The notes: a model not told the origin generated them from the sequence alone. Counted from the first letter of the stretch, positions 9,642 through 18,403 are shown. The stretch: DNA of 64,000 nucleotides from Algoriphagus sp. NG3 (GCF_034119865.1 NZ_CP139421.1:2294001-2358000), one strand, 5' to 3'. Program-made: numbers and translations.

Positions 9642-10728
9642 AGACCATATTCATCATTAGACTCTTAAACGACAGCATTAAATTATTAAAATTAACAATA
9701 AAACCAGGATTTGTATCAATCTCACTAATCAACAAAGCTATATCATAATTTTTTAACACATAATTTTTCAATAAGGTAAAATAATTATTATTAAGAGTAT
9801 ATATTATATCTAAATCATAGATTAAACTTGAAAATTCAACAACTGACCTTCCTGTAAAATTGGTTAATTTAACCAAATCAAAATTATCAGGAGTAACTAA
9901 GCCAAAATAACCATTTTCACCACAAATTGAACATGGTATTCCTGAAGAAATACTCTCTAAAATAACTCTACCTTGACCAATAACTAAATCATATTGCTTT
10001 AAAAAATCACTAGTAATCACTTTAGCACCTATAAAATTAAGACTTAAGTTATTATTTCTTGAAATATCACTCCATTCTATTTGAGCATCACCATCTCCAA
10101 CTATGTCGAATGAGAAAAGATCCAATAATTTATAATTTGATTTAACTTCATTAATAAAATGTATAAAACTAGCCTTTTTTGACTCTGATATTCTAGAAAT
10201 AAATGCTATTCTATTTGACCTATGCCTTATATTGCTAAAACTAAACTTGTCAATATCTATTCTAGCGGGCAAAACTTTTATAAGAGACTTATCCCAATTA
10301 AAAAATTTAATCAAATTATCTCTATTTTCTTCGGAGAAAACAATTGTAGGAACTTTCAATGGTTCTTTTGGAAGTTGATCCATACCTCCTCCAGGTATAA
10401 TAGGAATAATAGGAATATTAAAAAGATATGAGTTAATAGATGAAATATAGGCACTTTGTCTATCTAAAGTTATAATCTTATCAAAACGCTTCTTAAATAG
10501 AAAAATAAAAATCAAGCATGTTTTTTTTACAATCCAAAATTTTGAATATTTAAAATGGATTATTTGCACATTGGGAATCACTAAAGATTTAACAGCATAA
10601 TTATATTTATCTGCCATAAGATAAACAGTATGGCCATTTTTAGCCATCCTATTTGCAGCATCAATGCCACTAATTTTACTCCCACCTATATTTTGATCCT
10701 TAATGTGTATTATAAACAATAAATTCAT
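9628..10728 (-). CDS. Glycosyltransferase (GT4-like, divergent)
   Basis: A 366-residue protein whose N-terminus (FIIHIKDQNIGGSKISGIDAA, shortened) has the GT-B pattern of a beta strand followed by a glycine-rich loop, and AANRMAKNGHTVYLMADK is the typical second helix-strand of GT4 enzymes. The C-terminal half has FISRISESKKASFIHFI and FDIVGDGDAQIEWS, matching the start of the donor-binding domain, and VILESISSGIPCSICGENGYFGLV in place of the usual E-x7-E motif. It is divergent but sits between the flippase and the polymerase, overlapping both by a few bases. The transferred sugar is unknown. The sequence is very AT-rich, in keeping with lateral acquisition. Confidence 0.8.
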   Translation of the reverse strand: MNLLFIIHIKDQNIGGSKISGIDAANRMAKNGHTVYLMADKYNYAVKSLVIPNVQIIHFKYSKFWIVKKTCLIFIFLFKKRFDKIITLDRQSAYISSINSYLFNIPIIPIIPGGGMDQLPKEPLKVPTIVFSEENRDNLIKFFNWDKSLIKVLPARIDIDKFSFSNIRHRSNRIAFISRISESKKASFIHFINEVKSNYKLLDLFSFDIVGDGDAQIEWSDISRNNNLSLNFIGAKVITSDFLKQYDLVIGQGRVILESISSGIPCSICGENGYFGLVTPDNFDLVKLTNFTGRSVVEFSSLIYDLDIIYTLNNNYFTLLKNYVLKNYDIALLISEIDTNPGFIVNFNNLMLSFKSLMMNMVYGKK

Positions 10729-12011
10729 CTTTTTGAGATTTTTTCAAACAAAACATTCAAATCATTTATAGAAAATTTAGCAATTTGAAAGATAGATATT
10801 TCAACTGCCTTAGAATAATGATATAAAAATAATATGGATGCAAGTGTGTAACTTATAGTTGATGCCATGGCAGCTCCATCAGCACCAAATGAAGGGATAA
10901 ATATTACATTAAGAATCACATTTAGCAATAAAGCAGGAACCATAGCTTTCATTGAAATCCATGGCAACCCCTTTCCTGCAAGATCCATGTTTAAAACCTT
11001 AAAGATAGTCAAAAGTACAACGCCAGGTAATAAAATACGTAGCACAGAGGTGCTATCCGCAAATGCTGATCCAAATAATAGCTGAATTACCAAAGGAGAT
11101 AAGAAAAACAGGATCAGTGATGCAATGGAAACCACCGCAAATGAAATTTTTAAAAGTAGTATTACTTTCATGGAAAAGGCTTTACCATCCTTAGCTACTG
11201 CACTTCTTGCAAAGATGATAGTACTAAGCAACATCGGGATTTGCCACAAATACTCCATAAGGTTGGCTCCCTTAGAATAAATACCTAATTCGTAATTCGT
11301 GGACAGTTTATCCAATAAAATAACGTCTAATTTATAGTTCAGATTAATAATCAATAATGCAATAGCATAGGTGATACCAAGGGAAATCATTGCCTTGAGA
11401 AGTTTGAAATCAATCGTAAATGAGAGCGATTTTAAAAAGCCATTGATATAAAGTAAGACCACAAACATAAAAAAATATCCTACAAAAGAGCTTATCAATG
11501 CTCCTTCAATATCATATTGAAAGCCTAAAACCAATAAGGCGTTTGAAATAAGGGTTAAAAAAGCTGGAATCCAGTTTAACTTGTTGTAAAAGCCGATATT
11601 GTTTTTCCCTAAAAAAATACCGGAGTTATAGGTGACGAAAAGTGAAAATGGGACTGGCAATATGGCAAGGTACACCAATAATATTTTATCTCCACTGTTG
11701 CTCAAATTCACAATCAGAAGGTAACAGCAGATAACTGAAAAAATTGCTGATAATACCCAGATTTGAGCAATCGCCTTTTTAATATCCTCCAGTGGATGTT
11801 GATTCTGTCCGACAAAATAGGTCGTAGCTTGGCTAATACCAAGCGAGCCAAATGTGATAAATAGAGCCGGATATACATTCAGCGCTGCTATTACACCGTT
11901 AGCTTCTGGGCCAAGTTTTCTGGCGATAATCACATGACTCAGCAGGGTGAATACAATAACCCCACCTTTACTTAGACCTACGCTCAATAGGTCTTTAATA
12001 AAAGAAGCCAT
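10725..12011 (-). CDS. Polysaccharide flippase (Wzx-like, MATE/MVF superfamily)
   Basis: This 428-residue protein has about 12 hydrophobic segments and begins with DLLSVGLSKGGVIVFTLLSHV followed by ARKLGPEANGV, the typical N-terminus of oligosaccharide flippases (Polysacc_synt family). It should move undecaprenyl-linked repeat units across the inner membrane. It directly abuts murB with no intergenic base and overlaps the following glycosyltransferase gene by four bases, so it is part of one tightly packed operon. Base composition is intermediate between the AT-rich downstream genes and the upstream sugar-nucleotide genes. Confidence 0.92.
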   Translation of the reverse strand: MASFIKDLLSVGLSKGGVIVFTLLSHVIIARKLGPEANGVIAALNVYPALFITFGSLGISQATTYFVGQNQHPLEDIKKAIAQIWVLSAIFSVICCYLLIVNLSNSGDKILLVYLAILPVPFSLFVTYNSGIFLGKNNIGFYNKLNWIPAFLTLISNALLVLGFQYDIEGALISSFVGYFFMFVVLLYINGFLKSLSFTIDFKLLKAMISLGITYAIALLIINLNYKLDVILLDKLSTNYELGIYSKGANLMEYLWQIPMLLSTIIFARSAVAKDGKAFSMKVILLLKISFAVVSIASLILFFLSPLVIQLLFGSAFADSTSVLRILLPGVVLLTIFKVLNMDLAGKGLPWISMKAMVPALLLNVILNVIFIPSFGADGAAMASTISYTLASILFLYHYSKAVEISIFQIAKFSINDLNVLFEKISKR

Positions 12012-12875
12012 CTAGATAATCCGCTGCTCTATTTCCAATTCAATACCAAAATTATCCAATACTTTTCTCTGAACATCACGAATAAGCCTTAAAATATCAT
12101 CACCAGTGGCATTATTAAAATTGACAACAAAACCAGCATGTTTCTCCGAAATTTTCGCTCCTCCTATTGCAAATCCTTTGAGACCCAACCCTTCTATCAT
12201 AGGGCCGACGAAATGCCCCTTTGGTCTTTTAAAAACACTACCCGCATTTGGAAGATCTTTTGGCTGCTTAGCCCATCTTGCAGCTTTAGTATTTTCCATT
12301 TTAGAAGTAATATCAGCCTGGTTACCTCGCTGAAGTTGTAACCAAACTTTTAGCACTACTTTATCCGTATTTTTCTGAAAGAAACTATTTCTGTATTCAA
12401 AACCTATATCCTCCTTCAGAATTTCCTTTATGGTTAAATCTTGCAGATCCAAGTATCTAACTTTTATCAAAACACCCTTAATGTCCTCACCACCTGCACC
12501 AGCATTCATTACTACTGCTCCTCCTAAAGAACTTGGTATATCATAAAATATTTCCAATCCTGATAGAGAATGGTCGCGGGCTAATTCACTAAGTAGTTTA
12601 ATATCTATCCCTGCTTCTGCTTCAATAACCCCATCTTCAGATATACTTACTTTAGAAAAGGATTCACCAATTAATAAAAAATCTCTATGATAATAATCCT
12701 TTGACAAAATCACATTATACCCTCCTCCTAAAATAATTTTATCATCTTCACTAGGGAAATTTGTAAATAAATCCACGAAATCCTGTTCCGTTTCAGGCAG
12801 GAACGCTCTTTTGCATTTAGACTTAATTCTATAGCTATTATAGTCTGTTAAATCAAAATTTTCTTCAATCTTCAT
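12012..12875 (-). CDS. murB: UDP-N-acetylenolpyruvoylglucosamine reductase (MurB paralogue)
   Basis: MurB reduces UDP-GlcNAc-enolpyruvate to UDP-MurNAc using FAD and NADPH. The protein is 287 residues, close to the shorter type II enzymes. The FAD loop is ILGGGYNVIL (48-57), the second FAD segment DIPSSLGGAVVMNAGAGG (112-129), the YRNSF substrate segment (161-165), the proton-donor serine in NAGSVFKRP (Ser213), and the terminal glutamate in IELEIEQ. DIPSSLGGA replaces the usual GIPGTVGGA, a sign of divergence. It follows murA by 59 bp and joins the flippase gene with no gap. A role in making UDP-MurNAc for the surface polysaccharide, separate from cell-wall synthesis, is inferred from this position. 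Confidence 0.9.
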   Translation of the reverse strand: MKIEENFDLTDYNSYRIKSKCKRAFLPETEQDFVDLFTNFPSEDDKIILGGGYNVILSKDYYHRDFLLIGESFSKVSISEDGVIEAEAGIDIKLLSELARDHSLSGLEIFYDIPSSLGGAVVMNAGAGGEDIKGVLIKVRYLDLQDLTIKEILKEDIGFEYRNSFFQKNTDKVVLKVWLQLQRGNQADITSKMENTKAARWAKQPKDLPNAGSVFKRPKGHFVGPMIEGLGLKGFAIGGAKISEKHAGFVVNFNNATGDDILRLIRDVQRKVLDNFGIELEIEQRII

Positions 12876-12934
12876 AATTAGACCTTATGATTTACTAATT
12901 AAAATTAAAGAGAATATTATATACTAAATAAAAA

Positions 12935-14233
12935 CTACTCATTTAAACCAATAATTGTTATATTAACACCTAAGTCCCTTAATTTAGATTCTAACTTATT
13001 ATATCCTCTCAAAGCCATTTCCACATTCTCAACTATAGTCTCTCCTTCAGCTACAAGACCTGCCATTACCAACGCCATACTACCACGTAAATCAGTTGAT
13101 TGCACTACTGCACCCTTAGGAGTAATCTCTTTCTTGCCATAGGTAGTTATAGAACCTTTCTCCCATTTCAAGCCTCCGCTGTACATTTTATCTAATTCCC
13201 CACAATATTTAATACGCTCAGGATATCTATAATCATATACTCTACTGATCCCATCCGCATGCAAACCCAATAATGTATAAAATGGCTGCATATCAGAAAT
13301 AATTCCCGGATGAGTTCCTGTTGCCAATTCAAATGGTTGTATAACTCCATTTGTTAAACACTCAGGTGAAACCCTGATACTTTTACTATTATAATAAAAA
13401 TCAATCCCGGCTTCTTTTAAGTGGATTAACGGAATCTCCATTGCTGAAAATGGAACATCCTCAACCAAAATATCTCCACCAGTCAGAATTCCGAGAACAA
13501 CCCAGGTCAAAGCTTCAATACGATCAGGCATTACTTCAAAAATAGAACCTTGAAGATGTTTTCTACCGGTAACTTTTACAAAACTGTTACCAACTACTTC
13601 TATGGACACTCCAAGACTTTTTAAGAAATCAATCAGGCATTCTATTTCGGGGGAGATATAGGCATTCTTTATCGTTGTAACACCATCTGCAATTGAAGCA
13701 CAGATTAAAGCAGATTCAGTTCCTCCAATTGTAGAAATAGGGAAATCAATGGCTGCTGGCCTAAATCCACCTTTTGCTGTAATTTGGATATAATCATCAA
13801 GTTCTTCAACAACAGCACCCATTTTCTCCCATACCATAATATGAAGGTCATAACCTCTATTTCCTATTTTGCACCCACCCGGATAAGGTATTCTGGCTTG
13901 TCCGCCTTTCTTTATTAAACCCGCTACCAATAAATAAGTGGTTCGAATCGGGAAGTTGTAATCATCTAATATTCTGTCTTTAAGTTCAGAAGAATCAATC
14001 ACTACAGTTTCCTTATCAGAATCCACTTCAACTTTCCCTCCACTCTTTCGAATGAAGTCAAATTTATAATTTGCATCAACCAATTCAGTTGGGAAATTAT
14101 TTAAGGTAACCTGATCATCAGAAATAAGAGCTGCTGCTAATACCCTAGTAGCAGCATTTTTTGCACCACTTACTCTAACTTTTCCCATTGGGACTTGGCC
14201 ACCTTTAATTTTTGCAGTTATGTTTGATTTCAT
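12935..14233 (-). CDS. murA: UDP-GlcNAc 1-carboxyvinyltransferase (MurA paralogue)
   Basis: MurA transfers enolpyruvate from PEP to UDP-GlcNAc. The 432-residue protein has the expected length and retains the residues known in E. coli MurA: the Lys-Asn pair in SGAKNAA (25-26), Arg97, the fosfomycin-target cysteine in PGGCKIGNR (Cys121), the aspartate in ISDMQ, and the arginine in LRGYNKLESKL near the C-terminus. Only the spacing segments look divergent from housekeeping MurA. It sits between the UDP-xylose synthase gene and murB inside the polysaccharide operon. Together they could make UDP-MurNAc or a lactyl sugar precursor for the exopolysaccharide. I cannot tell whether the genome has another murA elsewhere, so a housekeeping role remains possible. 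Confidence 0.92.
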   Translation of the reverse strand: MKSNITAKIKGGQVPMGKVRVSGAKNAATRVLAAALISDDQVTLNNFPTELVDANYKFDFIRKSGGKVEVDSDKETVVIDSSELKDRILDDYNFPIRTTYLLVAGLIKKGGQARIPYPGGCKIGNRGYDLHIMVWEKMGAVVEELDDYIQITAKGGFRPAAIDFPISTIGGTESALICASIADGVTTIKNAYISPEIECLIDFLKSLGVSIEVVGNSFVKVTGRKHLQGSIFEVMPDRIEALTWVVLGILTGGDILVEDVPFSAMEIPLIHLKEAGIDFYYNSKSIRVSPECLTNGVIQPFELATGTHPGIISDMQPFYTLLGLHADGISRVYDYRYPERIKYCGELDKMYSGGLKWEKGSITTYGKKEITPKGAVVQSTDLRGSMALVMAGLVAEGETIVENVEMALRGYNKLESKLRDLGVNITIIGLNE

Positions 14234-14297
14234 TGTGGTTATGTATTCTATAAAATTTATATTGTTTTAGAAAGAGTTATACTAAGTGTAAAATCCT

Positions 14298-15233
14298 TTA
14301 ATCTATCAGTTCTCTAAAATAAAATATTGTCTTTTCCAATCCACTAGTTAAATCCACTTTCGGTTCCCATCCCAACTCTTTTTTAGCTAAATCAATAACC
14401 GGCTGACGCTGCAAAGGATCATCCTGAGGTAGTGGAGAAAATCTCATCTTACTCGTACTACCAGTCATTTTGATGACCAATTCAGCTAACTGCAACATGG
14501 TAAATTCTCCGGGGTTTCCGATGTTTACCGGGCCGGTAAACCCATCCCTGGAATTCATCAAGCTGTACATTCCTTCAATATTGTCATCCACATAGCAAAA
14601 GCTTCTGGTCTGGGAGCCGTCACCGAAAATTGTAATATCCTCTCCTTTTAATGCCTGCACAATAAAATTACTGACTACCCTGCCGTCGTTTGGATTCATC
14701 CTGGGACCATAGGTATTGAAAATACGCATCACCTTGATGTCCACCCCATGCTGTCTATGGTAATCAAAAAACAGTGTCTCGGCACATCTTTTCCCCTCAT
14801 CGTAGCAGGCACGTATTCCTGTAGTGCTGACAGATCCCTTGTAGGATTCCGGCTGTGGGTGTACTTCAGGGTCACCGTAAACTTCAGAGGTACTGGCCTG
14901 AAGAATTTTGATTTTTAAGCGCTTGGCCAAGCCCAGCATATTAATGGCTCCCAATACTGACGTTTTGGTAGTCTGCACAGGATCAAACTGGTAATGAACC
15001 GGGCTAGCAGGACAAGCCAAATTATATATTTCGTCCACCTCCGCATATAGGGGGAAAGTGATATCATGTCGGAGAAACTCGAAATTCTTATTATCCATCA
15101 GGTGGTGGATATTGGACTTTCTGCCAGTGTAAAAATTATCCACACATAAGACTTCATTGCCTTCCGCTAATAATTTGTCGCAGAGATGGGAGCCAAGAAA
15201 ACCAGCTCCGCCAGTTACTAAAATTCGTTTCAT
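14298..15233 (-). CDS. UDP-glucuronate decarboxylase (UDP-xylose synthase)
   Basis: A 311-residue extended short-chain dehydrogenase that converts UDP-glucuronate to UDP-xylose with bound NAD+. The NAD-binding motif is [11 protein letters not shown] (7-17), the catalytic pair is Tyr144 and Lys148 in YDEGKR, with the characteristic [10 protein letters not shown] (73-82) and [10 protein letters not shown] that separate UXS from other sugar epimerases. It lies 61 bp downstream of gmd and 64 bp upstream of murA in the same direction. Its substrate would come from the ugd gene at the end of the cluster, so xylose (or UDP-4-keto-pentose-derived sugar) is a probable constituent of the glycan. Confidence 0.95.
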   Translation of the reverse strand: MKRILVTGGAGFLGSHLCDKLLAEGNEVLCVDNFYTGRKSNIHHLMDNKNFEFLRHDITFPLYAEVDEIYNLACPASPVHYQFDPVQTTKTSVLGAINMLGLAKRLKIKILQASTSEVYGDPEVHPQPESYKGSVSTTGIRACYDEGKRCAETLFFDYHRQHGVDIKVMRIFNTYGPRMNPNDGRVVSNFIVQALKGEDITIFGDGSQTRSFCYVDDNIEGMYSLMNSRDGFTGPVNIGNPGEFTMLQLAELVIKMTGSTSKMRFSPLPQDDPLQRQPVIDLAKKELGWEPKVDLTSGLEKTIFYFRELID

Positions 15234-15294
15234 ATATTTATAGTTTTCCCTTCAAAGGCAATTTCCTCCTGCCTCAGGAAGTCTCAATTTCCTA

Positions 15295-16467
15295 CTATTC
15301 GGCCTGTCTGAACACTTCATGCCCACCCGCTACCAAATGCATATCCTTCTGCATCAGCTTGATATCCGAGATCATCATATCATTCACTAATCCTGCCAAG
15401 TCATATTCCGGAGTCCAACCCAATTGAGTTTTGGATTTGGTGGGATCGCCTAGGAGGAGATCTACTTCGGTTGGACGGAAATAGGTGGGGTCGACCTTGA
15501 CCAGTACCTGTCCAAGGAGTTTGGAAAGTGGTAAAGTTGAAAGGTTTGAAAGTTGGCCTGTAGCCGCATTATACTTTTGCTCATCTACAGAATCCAAGAT
15601 GCCCACTTCGTTGACTCCCTCGCCTTCCCATCTAATTTTGAAGCCTACATGGGCAAAGGACATCTCCACAAAATCTCGAACCTTAGTAGTCTTTCCAGTA
15701 GCAATTACAAAATCTTCTGGCTTTTCCTGCTGAAGGATCAGCCACATTGCTTTTACATAATCCTTGGCATGCCCCCAGTCTCTTAACGCTTCCAGATTAC
15801 CCAAATACAGACAATCCTGTAATCCCAAGGCAATAGCTGCCGTGGCCATGGTAATTTTTCGTGTTACGAAGGTTTCCCCCCTTCTTGGTGACTCATGGTT
15901 AAATAAGATTCCATTGCATGCATACATCCCGTAAGCTTCCCGGTAGTTTTTGGTGATCCAGAAACCGTATATCTTTGCCGCTCCGTAAGGAGAACGTGGA
16001 TAGAAAGGGGAACTCTCGTCATAGAACCCTGCAGCATTTTTATTTTCCGGCATTCCTCCGTAGAGTTCAGACGTAGAGGCTTGGTAGATTCTGGTTTTCT
16101 TTTCCAAACCTAATATTCGGACTGCTTCCAGAATCCGTAAGGTTCCTATACCATCCACATTAGCCACGTATTCTGGTGAGTCGAAAGATACTTTTACATG
16201 AGACATAGCTCCCAGATTATAGATCTCGTCAGGCTGCACTTCCTGGATAATCCTGATCACATTCATTGAATCCGTCAAATCCCCGTAGTGCAGTTTAAAG
16301 TTTACTGACTTCTCATGCTGATCTTGGTATAGGTGATCGACCCGCTGGGTATTAAAGCTGGATGCTCTACGCTTGATCCCATGAACCATGTAGCCTTTTT
16401 CTAAAAGTAGTTCGGCTAAGTAAGAGCCGTCTTGTCCGGTGATACCGGTGATAAGTGCGGTTTTCAT
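15295..16467 (-). CDS. gmd: GDP-mannose 4,6-dehydratase with in-frame insertion
   Basis: The enzyme converts GDP-D-mannose to GDP-4-keto-6-deoxymannose, the first step to GDP-L-fucose. NADP motif [15 protein letters not shown] (7-21), RRASSFNT (33-40), catalytic Tyr161/Lys165 in YGAAK, and the C-terminal [16 protein letters not shown] are present. At 390 residues it is slightly longer than usual. The excess is a run of about 16 residues (305-320, [16 protein letters not shown]) inserted between NAATG and VLVKVDP. The corresponding DNA (15508-15555) reads like the ggaaagtgg/gaaagttgg micro-repeats seen in the intergenic fields, so a repeat fragment appears to have been accommodated in frame. 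The active-site regions are intact and the enzyme is probably functional. Confidence 0.96.
   Translation of the reverse strand: MKTALITGITGQDGSYLAELLLEKGYMVHGIKRRASSFNTQRVDHLYQDQHEKSVNFKLHYGDLTDSMNVIRIIQEVQPDEIYNLGAMSHVKVSFDSPEYVANVDGIGTLRILEAVRILGLEKKTRIYQASTSELYGGMPENKNAAGFYDESSPFYPRSPYGAAKIYGFWITKNYREAYGMYACNGILFNHESPRRGETFVTRKITMATAAIALGLQDCLYLGNLEALRDWGHAKDYVKAMWLILQQEKPEDFVIATGKTTKVRDFVEMSFAHVGFKIRWEGEGVNEVGILDSVDEQKYNAATGQLSNLSTLPLSKLLGQVLVKVDPTYFRPTEVDLLLGDPTKSKTQLGWTPEYDLAGLVNDMMISDIKLMQKDMHLVAGGHEVFRQAE
15508..15555. repeat. Intergenic-type micro-repeat inside gmd
   Basis: A purine-rich stretch with ggaaagtgg, gaaaggttt and gaaagttgg words, typical of the repeat fields near 20200 and 44510, adds about 16 codons to gmd without breaking the frame. 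Confidence 0.6.
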
Positions 16468-16477
16468 ATGTTTATTT

Positions 16478-16532
16478 GTTGGTCACAGAGAGCCACGGAG
16501 AAGACACCGAGGTCCACTGAGTTTTTTTATAT
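16478..16532. repeat. CACAGAG-type repeat, left flank of broken GxxExxY gene
   Basis: The sequence ggtcacagagagccacggag and cccc-free relatives such as caccgaggtccactgag form a short run of CAC(A/G)GAG words between the gmd start and the stop of the nuclease-like pseudogene. The same words flank the intact copy at 18035-18403. Confidence 0.7.
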
Positions 16533-16904
16533 TTATAAAGATACTCGTCGGATTCCATCAATCATTTTAAGGACTTTAAAATTGAGAAGCAGACCTCTTT
16601 TAAATCCTCCAAATTTCAAATAAGTCAAGATTTGCGCTAAGTGGATATCATTCAACTCTTCCACTGTTTTTGTTTCAATCACCAGCTCCTCATTCACTAA
16701 AAGGTCAATTCGATAACCGTTTTCTACTAACAGTTCTTTGTATTGAACAGACACTGGTACTTCTCATCTAGCAGAAAGTCCTCTTTTCTCTATTTCGTAT
16801 TGAAGACACTTTTGATAAGAGGATTCCAAAAGCCCTGGCCCCAAGTAACGATGTACTTCAATCGCAGCTCCTATCACTTGCTTTGTAAGAAGATCTTCGA
16901 TCAT
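16533..16904 (-). pseudogene. GxxExxY family protein, interrupted by in-frame TGA
   Basis: Read from the ATG at 16904, the frame encodes MIEDLLTKQVIGAAIEVHRY and continues to a TGA at codon 47 (16764-16766), after which the same frame resumes with EVPVSVQYKELL and runs to the usual end GIRRVSL. It aligns over its full length with the intact paralogue 1.1 kb away, which has an arginine-glutamate at that place, so a CGA-to-TGA change is the simplest cause. The family (GxxExxY, PD-(D/E)XK-like, PF13366) has the motif GAAIEVHRYLGPGLLES and an IDLLVNEELVIETKT segment resembling a nuclease active site. A downstream GTG could express the second half only. Its biological role is unknown. Confidence 0.85.
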
Positions 16905-17010
16905 TTTATTTTTGCCACTGAGCCACACCGAGAATGTATGAAATGTAATCTCTTTTTATTCTCCGTGTAACTCTGTGCATACCTCTGTGAAACTCTGTGC
17001 AATAAAGTTG
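16905..17010. repeat. CTCTGTG-type repeat, right flank of broken GxxExxY gene
   Basis: Next to the start codon the words are ccactgagccacaccgag; after a short AT-rich spacer they turn to the opposite orientation (ctccgtgtaactctgtgc, acctctgtgaaactctgtgc). The intact copy has the same same-orientation-then-inverted arrangement. Confidence 0.75.
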
Positions 17011-17025
17011 CGAGCCTGCGAGCTA

Positions 17026-17991
17026 TTAAATTTTCACCTGCTTAAACGTCTCCTGATTCTCCAAGAACCAATCGTATGTTCTTCTGATCCCTTCTTCCAA
17101 GCCAACTTTTGCTTTCCATCCAGCATCAGTCATTTTGGAGACATCCATCAGTTTTCTAGGCGTTCCATCTGGTTTGCTGGAGTCCCAGATGATTTCACCT
17201 GTATGGCCTACGATTTTTTGGATCAGTTCAGCTAAGTCCTTAATGGTCAAATCCACCCCAGTTCCTACATTGTACAGATTATCCTGAAATTGATTTTCCA
17301 ATGCAAAAACTACCGCGTCCGCCAAATCTTCCACAAATAAGAATTCTCTCATTGGAGTTCCTGATCCCCATACCTCGACGGGCTCGGTAACCCCAGTTTC
17401 CAAACCTTTAATTTTAGAATCATGAAACTTGCGGATCATAGCCGGCAGTACATGGGAGGTATTCAAATCGAAATTATCGTAAGGACCATATAGATTGGTA
17501 GGCATCAGGGATATATAATCCTTTCCGAATTGCTTCCGGATTGCCTCACAGGCTTTTACTCCGGTGATCTTGGCAATGGCATACCATTCATTGGTAGGTT
17601 CCAAGGGACCGGTAAGCAAGTATTCTTCCTTTAGCGGCTGCGGAGCAAGTTTGGGATAAATACAAGAGGATCCCAGAAAGATAAATTTCTGCACATCAGC
17701 GCTCAGGGAAGAATCTATCAGATTGTTCTGGATCTGCATATTCTCCATCAGAAACTGGTAGGGGTAGTTGTTATTGGCCAATATTCCTCCTACTCTGGCA
17801 GCAGCATCGATTACCACGTCAGGTTTTTCCTCATCAAAGAATGATTCTACGGCTTGCTTATTTCTAAGATCCAGCTCCTTGGAGGTTTTACCTACTAAGT
17901 GGGTGTAACCTTTTGCTTCCAAAGCTCTCCAGATAGCTGATCCTACCATGCCACGGTGGCCCGCTATATATATTTTAGTGTTTTTTTCCAC
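17026..17991 (-). CDS. fcl: GDP-L-fucose synthase
   Basis: The enzyme epimerises and reduces GDP-4-keto-6-deoxymannose to GDP-L-fucose. NADP motif GHRGMVGSAIW (11-21); catalytic residues by alignment to E. coli are Ser108, Cys110, Tyr137, Lys141 (YAIAK) and His180 (NTSHVLP). The start is GTG; it gives the standard N-terminus MEKNTKIYIAGHRG, yet the GTG is itself part of a ctctgtgg repeat word, so the neighbouring repeat supplies the initiation codon. Residues 196-207 (GLETGVTEPVEV) replace the shorter linker of relatives; the DNA at 17373-17395 resembles the dispersed cttcgacttcgctcagtac repeat. Placed between the two GxxExxY copies and downstream of manC, upstream of gmd. Confidence 0.95.
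   Translation of the reverse strand: MEKNTKIYIAGHRGMVGSAIWRALEAKGYTHLVGKTSKELDLRNKQAVESFFDEEKPDVVIDAAARVGGILANNNYPYQFLMENMQIQNNLIDSSLSADVQKFIFLGSSCIYPKLAPQPLKEEYLLTGPLEPTNEWYAIAKITGVKACEAIRKQFGKDYISLMPTNLYGPYDNFDLNTSHVLPAMIRKFHDSKIKGLETGVTEPVEVWGSGTPMREFLFVEDLADAVVFALENQFQDNLYNVGTGVDLTIKDLAELIQKIVGHTGEIIWDSSKPDGTPRKLMDVSKMTDAGWKAKVGLEEGIRRTYDWFLENQETFKQVKI
17373..17395. repeat. Dispersed repeat fragment inside fcl
   Basis: The stretch cctcgacgggctcggtaacc is related to the cttcgacttcgctcagtac words found between genes at about 21174 and 63828. It encodes TGVTEPVEV in frame. Confidence 0.45.
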
Positions 17992-18034
17992 AGAGATTCA
18001 CAGAGTTTTTGAGAGTTGCACAGAGACTTATGAT
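17985..18034. repeat. CACAGAG-type repeat, left flank of intact GxxExxY gene
   Basis: Three CACAGAG words lie between the fcl start codon and the stop of the nuclease-like gene (ttccacagagattcacagag, then gttgcacagagac). The first word overlaps the fcl GTG start. Confidence 0.75.
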
Positions 18035-18403
18035 TTAGAGTGAAATCCTTCTAATACCATTTACTAGTAATTTTTCACGAAAATTTATTAAAAGACCCCG
18101 TTTATAATTTCCAAATTTTAAATAGGTGAGAATTTGTGCCATATGAATATCATTGAGTTTTTCCACCGTTTTGGTTTCAATGACCAATTCATTTTCAATT
18201 AACAAATCAATTCTATAGGCTTGGGAAATGCTTAAGTCCTTATAAGTAATTGGAAGAATTAATTCTCTCACCACTAATAAGCCAAGGTTTATCAATTCGT
18301 ATTCTAAGCATTTTTGATATGCAGACTCTAAGAGCCCAGGTCCAAGATGCCGATGAACTTCTATCGCTGCTCCAATTACTTTTTGAGTTAACGGGTCATT
18401 CAT
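18035..18403 (-). CDS. GxxExxY family protein (PD-(D/E)XK-like)
   Basis: This 122-residue protein belongs to the GxxExxY family (PF13366-type). The name-giving motif is GAAIEVHRHLGPGLLES (11-27, with AYQKCLEYEL after it), followed by a candidate nuclease core: RIDLLIENELVIETKT (64-79, Asp and the E-x-K pair) and AQILTYLKFGNYKRGLLINF (shortened here to AQILTYLKFG). The length is complete. It is inserted between manC and fcl, genes otherwise expected to be consecutive, and is bracketed by CACAGAG/CTCTGTG repeats. The function of the family is not established; nuclease activity is suggested by fold only. An interrupted paralogue lies 1.1 kb downstream with the same flanking repeats. Confidence 0.88.
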   Translation of the reverse strand: MNDPLTQKVIGAAIEVHRHLGPGLLESAYQKCLEYELINLGLLVVRELILPITYKDLSISQAYRIDLLIENELVIETKTVEKLNDIHMAQILTYLKFGNYKRGLLINFREKLLVNGIRRISL

